Below are positions 43,110 through 52,422 of a DNA stretch of 64,000 nt, piece by piece. This stretch comes from Alkaliphilus metalliredigens QYMF (GTDB lineage: Bacteria > Bacillota > Clostridia > Peptostreptococcales > Natronincolaceae). The notes under the pieces are model-generated. The model saw only the letters and a list, made by a program, of their open reading frames with translations. It did not search any database and was not told where the DNA came from. The number at the start of each line of letters is the position of its first letter. Positions within the stretch are counted from its first letter, which is position 1. The DNA lies in contig NC_009633.1 in NCBI RefSeq assembly GCF_000016985.1, forward strand, positions 2,046,001-2,110,000, in the 5' to 3' direction. The position numbers and the translations under genes were made by a program.

Positions 43110-44258
43110 ATGGGGGTTTATTTAGATAATGCAGCTACATCTTATCCAAAGCCACGGGAAGTATTAGATGCTGTATATGATTTTATGTTAAATAACGGTG
43201 CTACTTCTGGAAGAGGAGCCTATGAGCGCGCAATGATGGCTGATGGCTTGGTATATGACACAAGGAAAATGATTGCTAACCTTTTCAATTTTCATGACCC
43301 TAAAAAGGTTATTTTTACAGCAAATATTACGGAGTCCCTGAACTTAGCTATAAAAGGTATCGTAAAAAAAGGAGACCATGTAATAACCAGTAGCTTAGAA
43401 CATAATGCTGTATGGCGATGTCTTAAAACATTAGAAAGAGATAGGGGAATAAGTCTATCGGTGGTGCCGGCTGCAAAGGAAGGGTATATTAATCCACTAG
43501 ATGTAAAGGATTTGATTCGAAAGAATACAACATTAATTGTGCTTAATCATGCCTCGAATGTTTTTGGTACGATACAGCCTATAGGAGAAATAGGTGCTAT
43601 TGCTAGAGAAAATAGTATTCCCTTATTAGTGGATGCAGCTCAAACTGCAGGTGTTTTGCCCATAGATATAAAGGAAGATAACATTGATTTATTGGCATTT
43701 ACAGGACATAAAAGCCTTTTAGGTCCTATGGGAACAGGAGGACTTATCGTGAATTGGGATGGAGAAATTGATCCTTTGAAGTCTGGGGGAACAGGAGGTG
43801 ATTCAGCCTATGAATATCAACCGGATTATTTCCCTAATAGATTAGAAACAGGCACATTAAATGTAAGTGGAATAGTAGGGTTAAGGGCAGCATTAAAATT
43901 CATACAAAATGAAGGAATAGAAAAAATATTTGAAAAAGAGAAGCATTTGGTAGGATATGCACTTGATAGATTAGAAGAAGTAAGAGGCATCTCTATTTAC
44001 GGACCAAAAGATCCGAATAAAATTGTTGGGGTGATTTCTTTTAATTTACAAGAGGTATCAGGAGAGGAAGTCGCTTATATATTAGACCAAGAATATGGTG
44101 TTATGGTCCGAGTAGGCCTTCATTGTGCTCCAGGTCCTCATAAAATGATCGGCAAAGAAAAAGAAGGAACTGTAAGAATTGGTATAGGATATTTTAACAC
44201 AGAAGAAGATATTGATTTACTTGTAAATGCATTAAAAAAAATCAATCAACAAGTATAA
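43110..44258 (+). CDS. Cysteine desulfurase family protein (aminotransferase class V)
   Basis: A 382-residue PLP enzyme. N-terminal YLDNAATSYPKP, PLP-contact region SSLEHNAVWR, LVDAAQTAG with the cofactor Asp, and FTGHKSLLGP with the Schiff-base Lys are in order. The sulfur-carrying Cys is in RVGLHCAPGPH. The short form without the IscS C-terminal extension fits the EF2568-like subgroup. It provides sulfur or selenium from Cys/SeCys. The Fe-S protein gene follows, and an AGGGGGG site precedes the ATG. Confidence 0.88.
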   Translation: MGVYLDNAATSYPKPREVLDAVYDFMLNNGATSGRGAYERAMMADGLVYDTRKMIANLFNFHDPKKVIFTANITESLNLAIKGIVKKGDHVITSSLEHNAVWRCLKTLERDRGISLSVVPAAKEGYINPLDVKDLIRKNTTLIVLNHASNVFGTIQPIGEIGAIARENSIPLLVDAAQTAGVLPIDIKEDNIDLLAFTGHKSLLGPMGTGGLIVNWDGEIDPLKSGGTGGDSAYEYQPDYFPNRLETGTLNVSGIVGLRAALKFIQNEGIEKIFEKEKHLVGYALDRLEEVRGISIYGPKDPNKIVGVISFNLQEVSGEEVAYILDQEYGVMVRVGLHCAPGPHKMIGKEKEGTVRIGIGYFNTEEDIDLLVNALKKINQQV

Positions 44259-44280
44259 GGGTAAAGGGGGAGACGATATT

Positions 44281-44814
44281 ATGTATTTAGAAGAAATAAG
44301 GATGAACTTTATCAAACCTTGTACAACGGACGCAGGAAAAATGCAATTCAGAGCTAAATTTTCAAGGAACATTTCAGCAATATTTCCCTATATAAATGCA
44401 GTACTAAAAGGTGGCAATTATAATGATCGGGGGGGAAGTTTAACATTCAAAAGAGGAATTGCAATTATTACAATTTTTCCAGAAAAATTAGGGGTGTCTC
44501 AAATCATTAACGAATCAGAGGCCTATGAGATTATGGATATCGTAAAGGATTTGGTAAATGATGCTTATGAAAAAAAGGATCACATTAAGCCTTTATATGA
44601 AACGAGAACCCCCCCCAATACTATTGAAGTTTATAAAAATTTACCAAAATTAAATTGCAAAAGATGCGGTATAGCAACCTGTATGGCCTTTGCATCTAAA
44701 CTTTTGGAAGGACAGGTGAATATAAAAAAGTGCTTACCACTGTATGAAGAAAAAAACAACCAAAAAGTAGAACAAATAGAAAATATGATACGTATGCTAG
44801 GGTATGAAATATAA
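44281..44814 (+). CDS. Fe-S cluster domain protein
   Basis: A 177-residue protein. The C-terminal part carries the 4Fe-4S motif KLNCKRCGIATCMAFASKLLEG followed by a fourth Cys ~13 residues later (KKCLP), as in the N-terminal domain of the corrinoid protein AcsC. The N-terminal ~110 residues contain GISIITIFPEKLGV-like strands without assignment. It follows the desulfurase-type gene by 22 bp and may be a client or partner in Fe-S or sulfur transfer. Confidence 0.7.
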   Translation: MYLEEIRMNFIKPCTTDAGKMQFRAKFSRNISAIFPYINAVLKGGNYNDRGGSLTFKRGIAIITIFPEKLGVSQIINESEAYEIMDIVKDLVNDAYEKKDHIKPLYETRTPPNTIEVYKNLPKLNCKRCGIATCMAFASKLLEGQVNIKKCLPLYEEKNNQKVEQIENMIRMLGYEI

Positions 44815-44880
44815 AAAAGTTGGAATTATCTTTATTTGAAGTACCAATACTTTAGAAATTAATTGGAGCAGGAATTTAGA

Positions 44881-44910
44881 AAAAGCTTAGGAGCATCTAC
44901 CTAAGCTTTT
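44881..44910. terminator. Bidirectional terminator between convergent genes
   Basis: AAAAGCTTAGG pairs perfectly with CCTAAGCTTTT around AGCATCTA. The A/T flanks allow function for both the plus-strand operon and the minus-strand ArsR gene. Confidence 0.82.
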
Positions 44911-44959
44911 GATTTCACGTTGTATAAGTAACTAGCACCAAATCATAGATTTAGGCTAT

Positions 44960-45319
44960 CTACTTATAATTAAATTTGCAGATATTGATATCTTCATCTT
45001 CTGCAGCTAATTTCATTCTTTCATGGACTTGTGTATAATCGGAGAGTTGATCTAAAGGTTTGTCCAAAAAAACAAGAAAATCACTAAATATTGAATTCAT
45101 AACACTTCTATTTAAAAAATAGATTACCCGTTGGCCCTCTTTTTCCATATCTAAAAGTCCTGCAGTTTTTAGTGTTTTTAAGTGTTGAGATATCCTTGGC
45201 TGGCTCATTTGTAAAATAGACTCTAATTCACAAACATACATGGGTTTATGAAAGAGAAGTTTGATGATTTTAATTCGTGTTGCTTCACCTAAAGCTTTAA
45301 ATACTAGCTCGAAATCCAT
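44960..45319 (-). CDS. ArsR/SmtB-family transcriptional regulator
   Basis: A 119-residue winged-helix repressor. The recognition region is MSQPRISQHLKTLKTAGLLD, followed by the wing GQRVIYFLN. Cys in MYVCELE (alpha-3 position) and a C-terminal ICKF might bind metal, but the full CVC pair is absent. It probably controls its own gene through the palindrome at 45352 and perhaps the convergent desulfurase operon. Confidence 0.9.
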   Translation of the reverse strand: MDFELVFKALGEATRIKIIKLLFHKPMYVCELESILQMSQPRISQHLKTLKTAGLLDMEKEGQRVIYFLNRSVMNSIFSDFLVFLDKPLDQLSDYTQVHERMKLAAEDEDINICKFNYK

Positions 45320-45351
45320 AACAAAACCTCCACTGAATCACAAATGATTAT

Positions 45352-45375
45352 ATAATTATATTGCAATATAATTAT
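45352..45375 (-). promoter_or_regulatory. Palindromic operator upstream of the ArsR gene
   Basis: ATAATTATATTG and CAATATAATTAT form a perfect 24-bp palindrome, 33 bp upstream of the ArsR start. Size and form fit ArsR-family operators, so autoregulation is likely. Confidence 0.7.
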
Positions 45376-45435
45376 GTTCATTATATCAAAAAAATATGAA
45401 AAAATATATCACTTTAAAAAGATCAACACATTTTA

Positions 45436-45576
45436 TCAAGTTACCCAATCCTTATTGAGGAAGCCCTGAACAAATTTTTTAATTGTAGAATAAATTTTAG
45501 TACTTTCCAAGTTCAATCCCAAACTGTCAAATATAAATTCTTTTGTAATTTGAATACCTACAGCTCTTGTGATCAA
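45436..45576 (-). pseudogene. C-terminal coding remnant, unassigned
   Basis: A 46-codon minus-strand frame (TTG possible start) reads ITRAVGIQITKEFIFDSLG then STIKKFVQGFLNKDWVT. It looks like the end of a larger gene, perhaps a transposase, but no motif supports that. No ribosome site precedes it. Confidence 0.3.
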
Positions 45577-45583
45577 TTATAAA

Positions 45584-45618
45584 AAAAGAATAAAGTGGCT
45601 TAGCCACTTTATTCTTTT
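45584..45618 (-). terminator. Terminator overlapping the end of the cysteine protein gene
   Basis: AAAAGAATAAAGTGGCT and its inverted copy (45602-45618) form a near-perfect palindrome of ~17 bp per arm. The stop codon of the minus-strand gene lies inside the stem, and T-rich sequence follows on the minus strand. Confidence 0.75.
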
Positions 45619-45998
45619 AATGTATAAGGAATTTTGATTATATCACGTTGGATGACTTTATCCCAAAACCTTAAGTGAGAATAATTTCCGTAAAGTGAAA
45701 TTTCTCCATCCTTTATTTTACCCTTAACGGTATCTAATTTGATAATAGCTAATTCATCTTTAAGGGCTGGGATGACTTTGAAAAAGTTCATTAGATCAGT
45801 GAAATCACATTCTGTAGCAGAAGAAAAAATCAATGCTTCTTTAATCATATCACCACAAACAGAGCAGCTTATTGTATACTTGATCACTGCTTTTTCATAA
45901 GATAAATTTTTCATATCTACTTCTTTAATAGGGACTTGGGTAGTACACTTACATTTTGCAAATGCCATCATGGGATACTTAAACTCTAATTTACTCAT
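45609..45998 (-). CDS. Small cysteine-motif protein, function unknown
   Basis: A 129-residue protein with two close Cys pairs, AKCKCTT near residue 16 and ISCSVCGDM near residue 46, which could form a zinc or Fe-S site. The rest is mixed alpha/beta with no recognised domain. It starts after AAGGAGG. The 48-bp repeat lies just upstream of the ribosome site. It is close to the ArsR and sulfur genes but transcribed separately. Confidence 0.65.
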   Translation of the reverse strand: MSKLEFKYPMMAFAKCKCTTQVPIKEVDMKNLSYEKAVIKYTISCSVCGDMIKEALIFSSATECDFTDLMNFFKVIPALKDELAIIKLDTVKGKIKDGEISLYGNYSHLRFWDKVIQRDIIKIPYTLKE

Positions 45999-46017
45999 TT
46001 ATATTACCTCCTTAAAA

Positions 46018-46065
46018 TTACTATGGTTTTGCACTTTTTACATAATTATCAGAAACTGACGTAAT
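46018..46065 (-). repeat. 48-bp dispersed repeat, copy 2
   Basis: The reverse complement matches 17888-17935 at 43 of 48 positions. Mismatches are at positions 17, 25-27 and 45 of the unit. It ends only ~20 bp from the start codon of the cysteine protein gene, so here it could influence expression. Confidence 0.7.
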
Positions 46066-47062
46066 AATTTACAAAATAAATGAGGAATATATGAACACAA
46101 TACCCCCAGCAAAGGAGCGATGCTTGTGTACATTTATATCCCTCTGTACTCCTCAAGAATTGTTACAGTTGTTATTATTTACTAAGGAACTGTTATCAAT
46201 ACCAAATTATAAATATTTTGTTAGCTTTAAAAAGCTTCGTATTTGTCTGTGAAGATTTTCCTTGGGAAAACTTGTTTTACCCGAAACCGCATTAGATCAA
46301 AAATTAGAGAAAAATATATCAGTGAAAGATGCAATACATACTATTGCCTCGTAACACTACCAAAGTTAACTTTACAAAGGTTTTATTTGTGGTAAAATAT
46401 AGTAAAATAGTATTAAACTATAAATAAATATGTTGAAAGGATGTACTATATATGTTAAACTACAAGCATGGTACAGAAAATTTGAAATATATACACTAAT
46501 TACTAACTATAGGAATAAAACACAAGGAAATTTAGTAGTAAATTGATTTATTTTTTTGACAACGAGTGTTATTATATTAACATTCATACCAATTAATTTC
46601 ATTAAAATATATACATAATTAACAAATAATTACTATTAACTCACTAAATAATGCGCTTTTCTGTTGTTTAGACATTTTTTTCCGATTTTAAACATCATAT
46701 TATGTTAATTATATAACGAAATATGATATTTATATAAGCACATGATGAATATTCATAAGGAACTACTGGTTTGCTTTTAGATATATAAACAAAATTTGGC
46801 GTGTTAAACTGAAAAAATGGTCTACTCCAGCAGCAGTATTAGCTTTAGTACTGGGTCTGACAGGTTATTGTTTAACGCTTAAAATTGTTTGAACTTCATA
46901 GAATAGATCTCGTTTCCTGTTTATGTGGTAGTGCTTTTCAAATTAATTTTGCATGGAACAGGTAAGGAGTCCTATATAAATTAGCAAGAAAAGCTTTAAA
47001 TTTACAAGGCGTATGGCATTTTTAAAATGCCTAATAAATCTATTTAATAGGGGGAGTTAAAA
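46066..47062. other. Long non-coding region upstream of the Wood-Ljungdahl operon
   Basis: About 1 kb without a credible gene. 46080-46370 may be decayed coding sequence. A frame at ~46800-46890 reads KKWSTPAAVLALVLGLTGY, like a signal peptide, but lacks a start. A likely promoter is TTGACA (46556-46561), 16 bp, TAACAT (46578-46583). ATCATATT/AATATGAT form an 8-bp inverted repeat near 46697-46730, and CCTGTT/AACAGG another near 46917-46963. If that promoter is used, the operon has a leader of ~470 nt. Confidence 0.5.
46556..46583 (+). promoter_or_regulatory. Candidate promoter of the Wood-Ljungdahl operon
   Basis: A perfect -35 TTGACA, a 16-bp spacer and TAACAT as -10. It is the best hexamer pair seen between the cysteine gene and cooS. 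Confidence 0.45.
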
Positions 47063-49030
47063 ATGAGTGAAGAAAAAATGGTTTCTCTTAATACCATTGA
47101 CGATCAACTGATTAAAAAGGCAGCAGATGAAGGCATCGAAACTATGTGGGACAGAAAGAAAGCTATGAAGGCACCCTGTGGATTTGGAGAAAAGGGAGTA
47201 TGTTGTAGAATTTGTGGTATGGGTCCCTGTAGAGTAAGTCCAGTAGCGGGAAAAGGTGCACAAAAAGGTATTTGTGGTGCTACAGCCGATACAATCGTAG
47301 CTAGAAACTTTGCAAGAATGGTGGCTGCAGGAACTGCATCACACTCTGACCATGCCAGAGATATAGCTCATGTATTACACATGGCTAGTAGAGATGGAAA
47401 TTACCAGGTTCAAGATGAGAAGAAATTAATCGCATTGGCTCAGGAGTGGGAAGTACCGACAGAAGGTAGAGATATTTATGATGTAGCCCATGAAGTAGCA
47501 GAAATAGCATTAAATGAATTTGGTAAGCCCTTTGGTACATTAAGATTCCCAGATAGAGCTCCAGCTCCAAGAAGGAAAATTTGGGAAGAACTTAACATTA
47601 TGCCTAGAGCTATTGATAGAGAAATTGCAACTATTATGCACTCTACTCATATGGGATGTACTAGTGATGCTGAAAGCTTACTTCGCCTGTCTATGAGAAC
47701 ATCTTTAGCTAACGGATGGGGCGGATCCATGTTAGGTACAGAGCTTAGTGATATTGTCTTTGGAACTTCAACTCCAAGAATGACAGAAGCAAACTTAGGG
47801 GTTTTAGAAGAAAAACAAGTGAACATTTTACTTCATGGACATGATCCATGTTTATCAGAAATGATAGTAGCTGCGGCCCAAGATCCAGAAATGATCAAGC
47901 TAACTGAAGAAGTAGGGGCTGAAGGGATTAACTTAGCAGGAATGTGCTGTACCGGTAATGAGGTAACCATGAGACATGGTGTGAAAATAGCTGGAACATT
48001 TTATCAACAAGAATTAGCAGTGTTAACTGGAGCTATAGAGGCTGTTATTGTAGACGTTCAATGTATCTTCCCATCTCTAGCACCAATAACAGATTGCTAC
48101 CATACTAAGTTCATCACCACATCTCCAAAAGCTAAAATTACAGGGGCAACACATATAGAATTCAATGAAGAAAAGGCTTTAGAATCAGCTAAGGTCATCG
48201 TAAGAGAAGCTATTGAAAACTATAAAAATAGAAAACAAGATAAAGTATTTATACCACAATCAAAAGCTCAGGCCATTACAGGTTATTCTAACGAAGCTGT
48301 TATTAAGCAATTAGATAGAGTTGTAAACTCTAATATAGATCCTCAAGGAACAGTAAAACCATTAGCGGATGTTATTAAGGCAGGCGTATTAAGAGGAGCT
48401 GCTGGTATCGTTGGTTGTAACAACATAAAAACTAAGCATGAATATAGTCATATAGAAATCATGAAAAAATTAATTGCAAACGATGTTATCGTTGTCACTA
48501 CTGGTTGTGCTGCTCAAGCTGCTGCCAAGGCGGGATTATTAAGCAAGGACGCTATTAAGTTAGCCGGTAAGGGACTTCAGGCGGTATGTGAACTAGTAGA
48601 TATTCCACCAGTAATCCATTTAGGTTCTTGTGTGGATAACACTCGTATTATTAGACTGGTTAGTGCAGTATCTGAACATTTAGGTGTAGATAACAGTGAT
48701 TTACCAGTAGTAGGTGTGGCTCCTGAATGGATGTCAGAAAAAGCTGTAGCTATTGGAACTTATGTAGTATCAAGTGGAATTGATGTGTTCTTAGGTATAA
48801 CACCTCCAGTGACAGGTTCTCCTGAGTTTGTTGATTTATTAACCAATAAAATCGAAGATATGACAGGAGCTAAATTCTTTATAGATGAAAACCCATTAAC
48901 ACTAGCAGATAAGATACTAGAGAGAATTGAAGAAAAAAGAACAAAACTAGAAGCACGTCTAGCAAAAGAAATAGACTATGGAGTCATTAAGCCAGAAGAG
49001 GAAGTGGAAGAGACTAAGGAACTTGCTTAA
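47063..49030 (+). CDS. cooS: Carbon monoxide dehydrogenase catalytic subunit
   Basis: A 655-residue Ni-Fe CO dehydrogenase (CooS/AcsA). The B/D-cluster Cys are in CGFGEKGVCCRICGMGPCR; C-cluster ligands are visible in HGHDPCLSEM, GMCCTGNE, DVQCIFPS, GIVGCNN, VTTGCAA and HLGSCVDN. It interconverts CO2 and CO and supplies CO to acetyl-CoA synthase. It is the first gene of the operon, after a GGGGGAG site. A large stem-loop follows before cooC. Length is normal for the family. Confidence 0.97.
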   Translation: MSEEKMVSLNTIDDQLIKKAADEGIETMWDRKKAMKAPCGFGEKGVCCRICGMGPCRVSPVAGKGAQKGICGATADTIVARNFARMVAAGTASHSDHARDIAHVLHMASRDGNYQVQDEKKLIALAQEWEVPTEGRDIYDVAHEVAEIALNEFGKPFGTLRFPDRAPAPRRKIWEELNIMPRAIDREIATIMHSTHMGCTSDAESLLRLSMRTSLANGWGGSMLGTELSDIVFGTSTPRMTEANLGVLEEKQVNILLHGHDPCLSEMIVAAAQDPEMIKLTEEVGAEGINLAGMCCTGNEVTMRHGVKIAGTFYQQELAVLTGAIEAVIVDVQCIFPSLAPITDCYHTKFITTSPKAKITGATHIEFNEEKALESAKVIVREAIENYKNRKQDKVFIPQSKAQAITGYSNEAVIKQLDRVVNSNIDPQGTVKPLADVIKAGVLRGAAGIVGCNNIKTKHEYSHIEIMKKLIANDVIVVTTGCAAQAAAKAGLLSKDAIKLAGKGLQAVCELVDIPPVIHLGSCVDNTRIIRLVSAVSEHLGVDNSDLPVVGVAPEWMSEKAVAIGTYVVSSGIDVFLGITPPVTGSPEFVDLLTNKIEDMTGAKFFIDENPLTLADKILERIEEKRTKLEARLAKEIDYGVIKPEEEVEETKELA

Positions 49031-49052
49031 AACCTTCCATCATGCTTCAAGG

Positions 49053-49124
49053 TAGATTTTGATGATTAAGCTAACCCAGTTGATGCTAGAAACATAGTAG
49101 CAGTTGGGTTAGCTTCAAAATCTA
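49053..49124 (+). promoter_or_regulatory. Large intercistronic stem-loop after cooS
   Basis: TAGATTTTGA (49053-49062) pairs with TCAAAATCTA (49115-49124), and AGCTAACCCA with TGGGTTAGCT inside it, plus an inner GCTA/TAGTAGC part. There is no T run, so it is better read as an RNA-stabilising or processing element than a terminator. Confidence 0.6.
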
Positions 49125-49205
49125 GGGATTTAGATAATGACAGAGATCGTAATTGACAAACAAAATAAATAAAAAGACAAAAAACTAGGAATACAGGTGA
49201 TGACA

Positions 49206-49982
49206 ATGAAAATAGCGATAACAGGTAAGGGTGGAGTTGGAAAAACAACATTTGCAGCAATGATTAGTAGGTTATATGCAGAAGAAGGATATAGTGTATT
49301 AAGTGTAGATGCAGATCCTGATGCTAACCTTGCTTTAGCATTAGGCTTTCCAAAGCAGCTAATTGACGAAATAACACCAATTTCAGAATTGAAAAATCTT
49401 GTAGCAGAACGCACGGGTTCTAGTCCTGGTAGCTTTGGAACCATGTTTAAAATGAATCCAAAAGTAAATGATATACCTGAAAAATATTGTAAAGAATACA
49501 ATGGTGTAAAGGTTCTAACTATGGGAACAGTGGATACCGGTGGTTCTGGTTGTGTATGTCCAGAGCATGTTCTACTAAAAGCTTTAACCTCTCATCTTAT
49601 TTTAGGGAATAAAGATGTCATGGTAATGGATATGGAAGCAGGTATTGAACATTTGGGCAGAGGAACAGCAAAAAATGTTGATGCATTTATTGTTGTAGTG
49701 GAACCCGGAGAAAGAAGTTTACAAACCTATAGAAAAGTTAAAAAATTGGCTAGTGATATAGGGATTGAAAAAATATTTGTAGTTGGAAACAAGATAAGAG
49801 ATGAAAAAGACAAAAATTTCATATTAGGCGAAGTTGAAACAGCGCATTGTTTAGGTTTTATAAGCTATAATTCCAGTGTAGTTGATTCTGATAGAAGCAA
49901 TCTATCACCCTATGATGCAAATGCACAGATAAAAGAGGAAGTACGTAGTATTTCAAATAAATTAAAGGGGGTTATTAAATGA
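49206..49982 (+). CDS. cooC: CODH nickel-insertion ATPase CooC
   Basis: A 258-residue MinD-type ATPase. The deviant P-loop is [12 protein letters not shown], followed by [23 protein letters not shown] holds the C-x-C pair that binds metal at the dimer interface in CooC. It loads nickel into CooS. ATG 49206 was chosen because the typical start is [10 protein letters not shown]. It overlaps the fhs gene by 4 bp. Confidence 0.92.
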   Translation: MKIAITGKGGVGKTTFAAMISRLYAEEGYSVLSVDADPDANLALALGFPKQLIDEITPISELKNLVAERTGSSPGSFGTMFKMNPKVNDIPEKYCKEYNGVKVLTMGTVDTGGSGCVCPEHVLLKALTSHLILGNKDVMVMDMEAGIEHLGRGTAKNVDAFIVVVEPGERSLQTYRKVKKLASDIGIEKIFVVGNKIRDEKDKNFILGEVETAHCLGFISYNSSVVDSDRSNLSPYDANAQIKEEVRSISNKLKGVIK

Positions 49983-51655
49983 GTTTTAAAAGCGACATTG
50001 AAATTGCCCAGGAGGCTAAGCTGCAAGATATAAGAGAAATAGCAGCGAAACTTAACCTAACAGAAGAGGATATCGAGCTTTATGGTAAGTATAAGGCAAA
50101 GGTAGACTACAATCTTTTGAAAAAAGGTAATGGGCAGAAGAAAACAAAGTTAATTTTAACAACTGCTATTAATCCTACTCCAGCAGGAGAAGGAAAAACC
50201 ACTACCACAATTGGTGTTGCAGATGGATTAGCGAGACTAGGCAAAAAAACAATCGTAGCATTAAGAGAGCCATCATTAGGCCCAGTATTTGGTGTGAAAG
50301 GTGGAGCAGCTGGTGGTGGATATGCCCAGGTAGTACCGATGGAGGATATCAATCTTCACTTTACAGGAGATTTCCATGCCATAGGCGCAGCCAACAATTT
50401 ATTAGCAGCTATGTTGGATAACCATATTAACCACGGAAATAAATTGGAAATTGATAATAGAAAGATTACCTGGCGTAGAGCTATGGACATGAACGATAGA
50501 CAACTTAGAAATTTAGTGAATGGTATGGGTGGTAAAGGTAATGGTGTCGTAAGAGAAGATGGCTTTGATATCACTGTCGCATCTGAAGTTATGGCAGCCT
50601 TTTGTTTAGCCAATGATATTGTTGATTTAAAAGGAAAATTAGGTGATATTATCGTAGCCTACACGAGGGATGAAAAGCCTGTTACGGCTAAAGATCTCAA
50701 TGCCCATGGTGCAATGGCGGCCCTGCTAAAGGATGCATTAAAGCCAAATCTAGTACAAACATTAGAAGGAACACCAGCATTTGTTCATGGTGGGCCCTTT
50801 GCAAATATCGCCCATGGATGTAACTCTGTAATAGCAACCAAAATGGCAATGCATTTTGCAGATTACGTAGTAACAGAAGCGGGTTTTGGAGCAGATCTTG
50901 GAGCAGAAAAATTCCTGGATATCAAATGTAGAAAATCAGACTTAAAACCAGATGTCGTAATTATTGTAGCAACAGTAAGAGCATTAAAATACAATGGCGG
51001 AGTAGCAAAGGATCAGCTAAGCCAAGAAAACTTAGAAGCCCTAGAAAATGGCTTACCAAACCTATTAAAACACGTGGAAAACATTACTAAGGTTTTCAAA
51101 TTACCAGCAGTGGTGGCCATCAATAGATTTCCATTAGATACAGAGGCAGAATTAGATCTAGTGAGAAATAAATGCAAAGAATTAGGTGTAAATGTAGCTC
51201 TGTCGGAGGTATGGGCAGACGGTGGAGCAGGTGGAGAAGAACTAGCTAAAGAAGTATTAAGATTGGCAGAGCAAGAAAGTCAATTAGAATATGCATATTC
51301 ATTAGACATGGCAATCGCAGAAAAAATCAAAGCAATTGCAACTAAGATCTATGGCGCTGATGGGGTAGATTTTACACCTGGGGCATTAAAGGAAATGAAC
51401 AAACTAGAAAAGCTAGGTTTTGGTAACCTACCAATTTGTATGGCTAAAACACAATACTCTTTAAGTGATGATGCAAGCTTATTGGGAAGACCAAAAGGCT
51501 TCAACATCACTGTAAGACAAATAAAGGTATCAGCAGGTGCAGGCTTTATCGTAGCTATTACAGGAGAGATTATGACGATGCCAGGATTGCCAAAGGTACC
51601 CGCAGCTGAAAGAATTGATGTAGATGAAACAGGGGTAATTACAGGATTGTTCTAG
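49979..51655 (+). CDS. fhs: Formate-tetrahydrofolate ligase
   Basis: A 558-residue enzyme with the ATP loop [19 protein letters not shown] and conserved segments [22 protein letters not shown] (first 20 shown in two parts), [15 protein letters not shown] and [12 protein letters not shown]. It activates formate to 10-formyl-THF at the cost of ATP, the entry to the methyl branch. The gene starts inside the end of cooC and is followed 20 bp later by fchA. Confidence 0.97.
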   Translation: MSFKSDIEIAQEAKLQDIREIAAKLNLTEEDIELYGKYKAKVDYNLLKKGNGQKKTKLILTTAINPTPAGEGKTTTTIGVADGLARLGKKTIVALREPSLGPVFGVKGGAAGGGYAQVVPMEDINLHFTGDFHAIGAANNLLAAMLDNHINHGNKLEIDNRKITWRRAMDMNDRQLRNLVNGMGGKGNGVVREDGFDITVASEVMAAFCLANDIVDLKGKLGDIIVAYTRDEKPVTAKDLNAHGAMAALLKDALKPNLVQTLEGTPAFVHGGPFANIAHGCNSVIATKMAMHFADYVVTEAGFGADLGAEKFLDIKCRKSDLKPDVVIIVATVRALKYNGGVAKDQLSQENLEALENGLPNLLKHVENITKVFKLPAVVAINRFPLDTEAELDLVRNKCKELGVNVALSEVWADGGAGGEELAKEVLRLAEQESQLEYAYSLDMAIAEKIKAIATKIYGADGVDFTPGALKEMNKLEKLGFGNLPICMAKTQYSLSDDASLLGRPKGFNITVRQIKVSAGAGFIVAITGEIMTMPGLPKVPAAERIDVDETGVITGLF

Positions 51656-51675
51656 AAATAAAAGGAGGAAGGGCG

Positions 51676-52305
51676 ATGAAATTAATCGACAAAAGTTGTA
51701 CGGAGTTTACCCATGCCCTTTCCTCTAAAGCTGCTGTACCTGGAGGCGGAGGTGCAGCAGCTTTAGTCGGAGGGCTGGGGGCTGCTTTAGCAGGAATGGT
51801 TTGCAACTTAACCATAGGAAAGAAAAAATATGCACAATATGAAGAAGAGCTCAAAGAAATTTTAAGAAAAACTGAAGAACTACAGGATAATTTATTAAAG
51901 ATGGTAGATGAAGATGCTGAAAACTTTCTACCTCTTTCAAAAGCATATGGACTCCCTAAAAATACAGAAGAAGAAAAGCTTGAAAAAGCAAGGGTGCTAG
52001 AAGAAGCATTAAAGATTGCTTGTGAAGTACCAATTAAGATTGTAAGAACATCCTATGAAGCTATCAAACTACATGAAGCATTAGTAGACAAAGGTTCTAA
52101 ATTAGCTGTAAGTGATGTAGGGGTTGGTGTACAATGCTTAAGAGCCGCTTTAATAAGCGGGCAACTAAATGTGATCATCAACATTAGCATGATTAAAGAT
52201 GAAGAATACGTGAAAAGAGTTAAGGAAGAAACTGACCATCTGGTAGCAGAAGGGACAAAAACTGCTGATGAGGTTTATAGAAAAGTAGAAGCAATACTTT
52301 CGTAA
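51676..52305 (+). CDS. fchA: Methenyl-THF cyclohydrolase (FTCD cyclodeaminase-like)
   Basis: A 209-residue helical protein of the formiminotransferase-cyclodeaminase C-terminal family. The glycine-rich motif is PGGGGAAALVGGLGAALAGM and the second landmark is GVGVQCLRAALISG. In Wood-Ljungdahl operons it is annotated FchA and converts 10-formyl/methenyl intermediates of THF. A separate FolD follows, so cyclohydrolase activity may be shared. Confidence 0.92.
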   Translation: MKLIDKSCTEFTHALSSKAAVPGGGGAAALVGGLGAALAGMVCNLTIGKKKYAQYEEELKEILRKTEELQDNLLKMVDEDAENFLPLSKAYGLPKNTEEEKLEKARVLEEALKIACEVPIKIVRTSYEAIKLHEALVDKGSKLAVSDVGVGVQCLRAALISGQLNVIINISMIKDEEYVKRVKEETDHLVAEGTKTADEVYRKVEAILS

Positions 52306-52422
52306 GTAGTGATAATGCTAGACAAAGGTACAATACCTGTTGACATAAATAAACATAAGGCTATTCGTAATTATCAAAATATTTTTACATAGATAACAAA
52401 TCATGAAACGGAGGGGTAAAAA

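Noticed and set aside
44281-44814. Fe-S protein as a truncated AcsC
   Set aside because: The Fe-S motif is at the C-terminus here and the N-terminal region has no barrel or cobamide-binding features, so it is a different architecture.
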